From assembly GCA_945483525.1 (NCBI GenBank), contig CALYRV010000073.1:1-9344 (forward strand): 9,344 nt of DNA, given 5' to 3'. Within the stretch, counting starts at the first letter, position 1. Every line of letters starts with the position of its first letter. Below are positions 6,340 to 9,344 of this stretch, in pieces. The stretch comes from an uncultured Verrucomicrobiota bacterium (GTDB lineage Bacteria > Verrucomicrobiota > Kiritimatiellia > RFP12 > UBA1067). A program made the translations under genes and the position numbers. A model generated the notes under the pieces. That model made no database searches and was not told where the DNA came from. It saw only the letters and a list, made by a program, of their open reading frames with translations.

Positions 6340-7416
6340 ATGGCGAAGCTGACGGAAATCGGTTGGGAAGAATTTTCGGGACTGTCCCTTGATGAGAAAA
6401 GCCCCTACTTGGCGCGTTGTGAAGGCGACGGATTGCCATACCATACGTTGTTTGCGCAACAGTTCGATCGGCCTCTTCTGGAACGGCTTTGCGCGCTGGC
6501 GAACCGTATCCGCTTCATCAACAAGTCGAAGGAGGGTGCGTTGTACCTGAAGAGCGTTCTCGCGCACAAGCGGGCGATGCTCTACTTCTCGCAACCGAGT
6601 TCGCGCACGTTCCTCTCGCATCTCGCCGCGTGCCAGATTCTCGGCATCACCACGGGTTCGGTGCGTGACGCGGCGACGTCGTCCGAATTCAAGGGCGAGT
6701 CGAAGGAGGACTCGATCCGGACGTTCTCCAGCTATTTCGACATGATCATCATGCGTTCGCCGGAGCAGGGCCTTGCCGAGAAGATGGCGTGGGAGCTCTC
6801 GAACAGCGACCGTCCGATCCCGATCCTCAACGCGGGTTCGGGCAAGGACCAGCATCCGACGCAGGCGCTCCTCGACATCTACACGCTGATCCGTTCCTTC
6901 GAGAACAAGGGCGGCGTTGACGGACGCATGGTGGTCTTCTGCGGAGATCTCCTTCGTGGCCGGACGGTCCGTTCGCTGTCCTACCTGCTCACCAACTTCA
7001 ACGACGTGAAGCAGGTCTTTATCGCGCCGAAGGAACTGCAGGTGCCGGACGATGTGATTGCGATCCTGAAGAAGAAGGGCGTCCGCTACGAGATTTCGGA
7101 CGACCTCAAGGCTGGGGTGAAGGCTGCGGACGCGGTGTACATGACGCGCATTCAGGACGAGTGGGACAGTACGAAGGGTGCGTCCGCAAAGATCGAAACG
7201 AGCCACTTCAAGTTTGGCGCGGAAGAGCTCAAGCTCCTGAAGCCGGATGGCTGCATTATGCATCCGCTTCCGCGCCGCGACGAGATCGCCACTTGCTGCG
7301 ACCGCGATCCGCGCGCCATGTACTGGCGTCAGATGCGCAACGGCATGTGGATTCGCGCAGCCCTCATCGCCGCGACGTTCGGCTATGAGCGGGCGATCAT
7401 GGACTGCGGCTATTAA
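6340..7416 (+). CDS. pyrB: Aspartate carbamoyltransferase catalytic subunit
   Basis: This enzyme condenses carbamoyl phosphate with L-aspartate, the first committed step of UMP synthesis in the cytoplasm. Substrate-binding motifs are in the expected order: FSQPSSRTF (83-91; S87, R89, T90) for carbamoyl phosphate, SSEFKGES (114-121; K118, the 80s-loop lysine), MRSPEQG (138-144), DQHPTQALLD (170-179; H172, Q175), GDLLRGRTVRSL (202-213), TRIQDEW (269-275) and MHPLPRRDE (307-315). The HPLPR and HPTQ boxes separate it from most ornithine carbamoyltransferases. It has 358 residues against about 310 in E. coli PyrB, with an N-terminal extension of roughly 30 and several divergent positions, for example R211 where E. 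coli has His and W275 where E. coli has Arg. GGGAG at 6330-6334 supports ATG 6340. No pyrI follows, so allosteric control of the E. coli type is not shown here. Codon use is G/C-rich, unlike the restriction genes upstream. Confidence 0.93.
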   Translation: MAKLTEIGWEEFSGLSLDEKSPYLARCEGDGLPYHTLFAQQFDRPLLERLCALANRIRFINKSKEGALYLKSVLAHKRAMLYFSQPSSRTFLSHLAACQILGITTGSVRDAATSSEFKGESKEDSIRTFSSYFDMIIMRSPEQGLAEKMAWELSNSDRPIPILNAGSGKDQHPTQALLDIYTLIRSFENKGGVDGRMVVFCGDLLRGRTVRSLSYLLTNFNDVKQVFIAPKELQVPDDVIAILKKKGVRYEISDDLKAGVKAADAVYMTRIQDEWDSTKGASAKIETSHFKFGAEELKLLKPDGCIMHPLPRRDEIATCCDRDPRAMYWRQMRNGMWIRAALIAATFGYERAIMDCGY

Positions 7417-7425
7417 TCCAGGCAG

Positions 7426-7494
7426 GTGAAGAAGCTGGTAATCGCACTGACTGGCATCGCGTTGTTCTGCGGCTGCGGACCGATGAAGGATTGA
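7426..7494 (+). CDS. Possible 22-codon lipoprotein-like small ORF
   Basis: GTG 7426 begins nine bases after the pyrB stop and opens a frame ending at TGA 7492-7494. It reads (M)KKLVIALTGIALF, then CGCGPMKD: two lysines, a hydrophobic stretch and a cysteine in a lipobox-like FCGC. This is the shape of a bacterial lipoprotein signal peptide with almost no mature part. The final codons contain AAGGA (7486-7490), which serves as ribosome-binding site for the transporter ATG at 7500. The ORF could be a tiny envelope lipopeptide, a leader that couples translation, or the remains of a longer lipoprotein gene. Its own ribosome-binding site is weak, so expression is uncertain. Confidence 0.4.
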   Translation: MKKLVIALTGIALFCGCGPMKD

Positions 7495-7499
7495 CCGCG

Positions 7500-9251
7500 A
7501 TGAAGTCTTTTGCCATTTGCCGAATGAACGCCTTGTTGCGGTCCCAACTCTTCGGGGCGGCTGGTGCCCTGGTATGGAGCGTTTCGGACATGCTTGTCGC
7601 GGGGAACATCGTCGGCGTGGACGCGCTTGCCGGAATCGCCGCGACGGTGCCCGTGTTCCTCGGCGCGCAGTTCCTCGCGAAGCTCGTCTATTGCGGGGCC
7701 GGTTACCTGTTTGCCCGCCGGCAGGGCAAGTTCGACGTCGCGGGCGCGCGCCAGGCGGCAGGGCTGGCGTTGGAGGCGGGCGTTGTCGTCGGCGTCGTCA
7801 CCTATCTTGCGATGTTCTTCGGACGCGACATCTACTTCGACTTCATGGGCCTGACGGGTGGGGTGCGTGAGCAGGCAGTCGCCTACTGGACGTGGATGTC
7901 GGTCGTTGCCGCGCTCAATCCGTTCACGATGGCGATGTGGCGGCTGGTCTATGCCGACGGCGAGATGGTGACGACCGCGATTGGCGACCTGTGCGCGCCG
8001 TTTCTTGTCGTCGGGCTCTCGATTGCCTTCACGAAGATGACGGGGTCCGCGGCGGGGTCTGCGCTCGGTACGCTGGTCGGCGGCTTCATTGCCGACTCGA
8101 TTATGATGCTGCATCTCCTGCGTCAGTCGAACGCCGTCCGTCCGAAGTGGTGTTTCTCCTTGCGCGGACTTCGCGAGCTCGTCACCTATTCGCTCACGGA
8201 TTCCTCCACGCGGCTCTGCCAGAGCGGCTTCATGGCCGTTCTCAACAAGATGATCGTCTTTGCCGCCTCGACGGCCTATCTCCCGGTCGCGGGTCTGGTG
8301 ATGCTCGTCCTCGAGCTCCGCGAAATGCTTGACAAGGTCGGCGACGCCTATATGCCGATTGCGGAGATGTACCTTGGCGAGGGCAACCTGCAGCGACTGA
8401 GGGAGCTGGCGCGCTACGGCACGGTTGTGGCGGGAGTCTCCGGATTCGTGGTGTTTGCTCTCGTCTGGTCTTTTGCTCCGCAGATCGTCTCGCTTTACGG
8501 CATTCCCGCAGGGGAGGTGTATGAGACGAGCGTCCACGCGCTCAAGGTCAGCGCCCTGACGATTCCGATTTCGTCGATGCTCTGCTTCCTTTCGTCGCAT
8601 TATCTCACGATCAACCGCGTGGCGCTGTCCGTCGTGGAGACGGTTCTCGAGGAGTTCGTTCTGACCGCGGGCTGCGTTGTTGCGCTTGGTCTTCTCTACG
8701 GATTGGACGCGATCTGGTTTGGGCTTCCGATCGGCGGTGCGCTGACCCTGGTGCTGATCGGCGCCTATGGATGGCGGCGGAACGGTTGCTTCTTCCCGAT
8801 GTTCATTCCTGCGGACAGGTCCGCGATTCTCAACCTGACGTTCGTTCCCGTCGCCGAGCGGATTGTCGAGATACGGGATGCGGCGGAGCGCTTCCTGCTC
8901 GGACAGGGTGTTCTGCGTGAGACGGTCTCGAAAATCATGCTGCTGGTGGAGGAGTGTGCGATGACGGTCGCCGATGACAACGGGGGAAGGCGCGTCGTGC
9001 TGTCCGAGGTCTCTCTCTCCGTTTCGGCGGATGAGACATGCGTCATCCTGCGGGACACGGGGCGACTCAGGGACATCACGGACGGTGATGCGCGGGTCTC
9101 GAGCCTTCGGAGCTTTGTCGTTTCCGGTCTGATGCGGTCGTATGAGGACCGGCGTTACCTGACGACCATCGGCTGCAACCGCGCGGCATTCGCGTTTCGC
9201 GCGGGGCAATTGCACTCGGTCAGCGAGTCAACACCGCTGGCGCGGTCTTGA
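7500..9251 (+). CDS. MATE-family transporter fused to a C-terminal HATPase-like domain
   Basis: This 583-aa protein is an inner-membrane multidrug/toxin-extrusion-like transporter with an extra soluble domain. Residues 1 to about 430 contain many hydrophobic segments (about 42-65, 88-108, 131-150, 163-178, 185-205, 252-272, 307-330, 350-365, 385-400, 405-422), consistent with a MATE fold and its two-bundle layout. Residues about 445-570 resemble the GHKL/HATPase domain of anti-sigma-type kinases: KIMLLVEECAMTVADDN (478-494) as N box, VILRDTG (515-521) as G1-like DxG, and IGCNRAAFAF (557-566) as the final strand. The N-box Asn position appears to be Thr 489, so ATP binding may be weakened or lost. 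I chose ATG 7500 over TTG 7491 because AAGGA ends at 7490, nine bases before the ATG. Drug, metabolite or polysaccharide export are all possible. Codon use matches pyrB. Confidence 0.85.
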   Translation: MKSFAICRMNALLRSQLFGAAGALVWSVSDMLVAGNIVGVDALAGIAATVPVFLGAQFLAKLVYCGAGYLFARRQGKFDVAGARQAAGLALEAGVVVGVVTYLAMFFGRDIYFDFMGLTGGVREQAVAYWTWMSVVAALNPFTMAMWRLVYADGEMVTTAIGDLCAPFLVVGLSIAFTKMTGSAAGSALGTLVGGFIADSIMMLHLLRQSNAVRPKWCFSLRGLRELVTYSLTDSSTRLCQSGFMAVLNKMIVFAASTAYLPVAGLVMLVLELREMLDKVGDAYMPIAEMYLGEGNLQRLRELARYGTVVAGVSGFVVFALVWSFAPQIVSLYGIPAGEVYETSVHALKVSALTIPISSMLCFLSSHYLTINRVALSVVETVLEEFVLTAGCVVALGLLYGLDAIWFGLPIGGALTLVLIGAYGWRRNGCFFPMFIPADRSAILNLTFVPVAERIVEIRDAAERFLLGQGVLRETVSKIMLLVEECAMTVADDNGGRRVVLSEVSLSVSADETCVILRDTGRLRDITDGDARVSSLRSFVVSGLMRSYEDRRYLTTIGCNRAAFAFRAGQLHSVSESTPLARS

Positions 9252-9257
9252 CTGACC

Positions 9258-9274
9258 GGAACGGCTGCCGTTTT
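9258..9274 (+). terminator. Weak hairpin terminator candidate after the transporter
   Basis: AACGG (9260-9264) pairs with CCGTT (9268-9272) around loop CTG, followed by TT. Two G-T wobble pairs could lengthen the stem. It lies seven bases after the transporter stop, where a terminator would be expected before the next promoter at 9297. The stem is short and the T-tract minimal, so this is tentative. Confidence 0.3.
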
Positions 9275-9296
9275 CAACCATCGCATTGACGTAATT

Positions 9297-9305
9297 TGAT
9301 ATAAT
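9297..9305 (+). promoter_or_regulatory. Extended -10 promoter of the last gene
   Basis: TGATATAAT is a perfect extended -10, within TTTGATATAAT (9295-9305), identical to the pyrB promoter core. A TTGAC at 9286-9290 is only about nine bases upstream of the hexamer and is not spaced as a -35. Transcription should begin near 9312, at or next to the ATG at 9311. Confidence 0.6.
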
Positions 9306-9310
9306 TTGCT

Positions 9311-9344
9311 ATGAGAGTGCTTGCGATGGCCTTTGCTTCTTGCT
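9311..9344 (+). CDS. N-terminus of a probable exported or lipoprotein gene (partial)
   Basis: ATG 9311 opens a frame that leaves the window, reading MRVLAMAFASC. The short basic start and small hydrophobic residues before a cysteine suggest a signal peptide, possibly with a lipobox at FASC. No Shine-Dalgarno sequence precedes it and the -10 ends only five bases upstream, so translation is probably leaderless. An in-frame ATG at 9326 is a possible alternative start. The product cannot be named from 11 residues. Confidence 0.4.
   Translation, partial: MRVLAMAFASC

Noticed and set aside
6124..7263. 379-codon minus-strand frame opposite pyrB
   Set aside because: It lies antisense to a gene with all ATCase motifs and has an Arg/His/Leu-rich composition typical of a shadow frame.
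7491..7499. TTG 7491 as the transporter start
   Set aside because: The AAGGA ribosome-binding sequence ends at 7490, directly against the TTG; ATG 7500 has correct spacing.
7413..9215. 600-codon open frame on the minus strand opposite the transporter
   Set aside because: It is rich in Arg, His, Asp and Gln, shows no domain motif, and is explained by the strong G/C third-position bias of the plus-strand gene.

Overview
The window has two visibly different parts. Positions 1 to about 6200 are an accessory segment of moderate G+C with mixed codon use. Positions 6340 to 9251 are a G+C-richer, core-like segment with strong G/C preference at third codon positions. No rRNA, tRNA or informational marker gene is present, so the taxon cannot be fixed. 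Perfect extended -10 promoters (TGnTATAAT) without a visible -35, a simple pyrB and a MATE-type transporter with a C-terminal ATPase-like domain would suit an anaerobic, possibly gut-associated bacterium. A Planctomycetota-Verrucomicrobiota-Chlamydiota relative is only a guess.

Layout. Positions 2-52 are the tail of an upstream gene. Positions 53-377 hold no convincing intact gene, but they contain a perfect extended -10 and the first copy of a roughly 95-bp direct repeat. Then comes a type II toxin-antitoxin pair: a ribbon-helix-helix-like antitoxin (378-659) and a VapC-like PIN-domain RNase (656-1042). The second repeat copy (1053-1148) follows directly and runs into a 154-nt nested inverted repeat (1146-1299) that would fold as a three-way junction. 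Two mutually exclusive small hairpins abut the start codon of the next gene.

Positions 1356-6186 form a three-gene restriction-modification operon: a 5-methylcytosine DNA methyltransferase, an McrB-like AAA+ motor and a large PD-(D/E)XK nuclease of McrC/LlaJI type. The best known parallel is the GTP-dependent LlaJI system (methyltransferase plus R1/R2), with the difference that only one methyltransferase is seen here. The methyltransferase would mark host DNA, and the motor and nuclease would act together on unmodified DNA. The toxin-antitoxin pair next to it could help retain the island.

After a short intergenic region with an extended -10 promoter come pyrB (aspartate carbamoyltransferase, 6340-7416), a possible 22-codon lipoprotein-like ORF whose end carries the ribosome-binding site of the next gene, and a 583-aa MATE-family transporter fused to a degenerate HATPase-like domain (7500-9251). 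The window ends just inside a new gene (9311 onward) whose predicted transcript would start at or next to its ATG, making it effectively leaderless.
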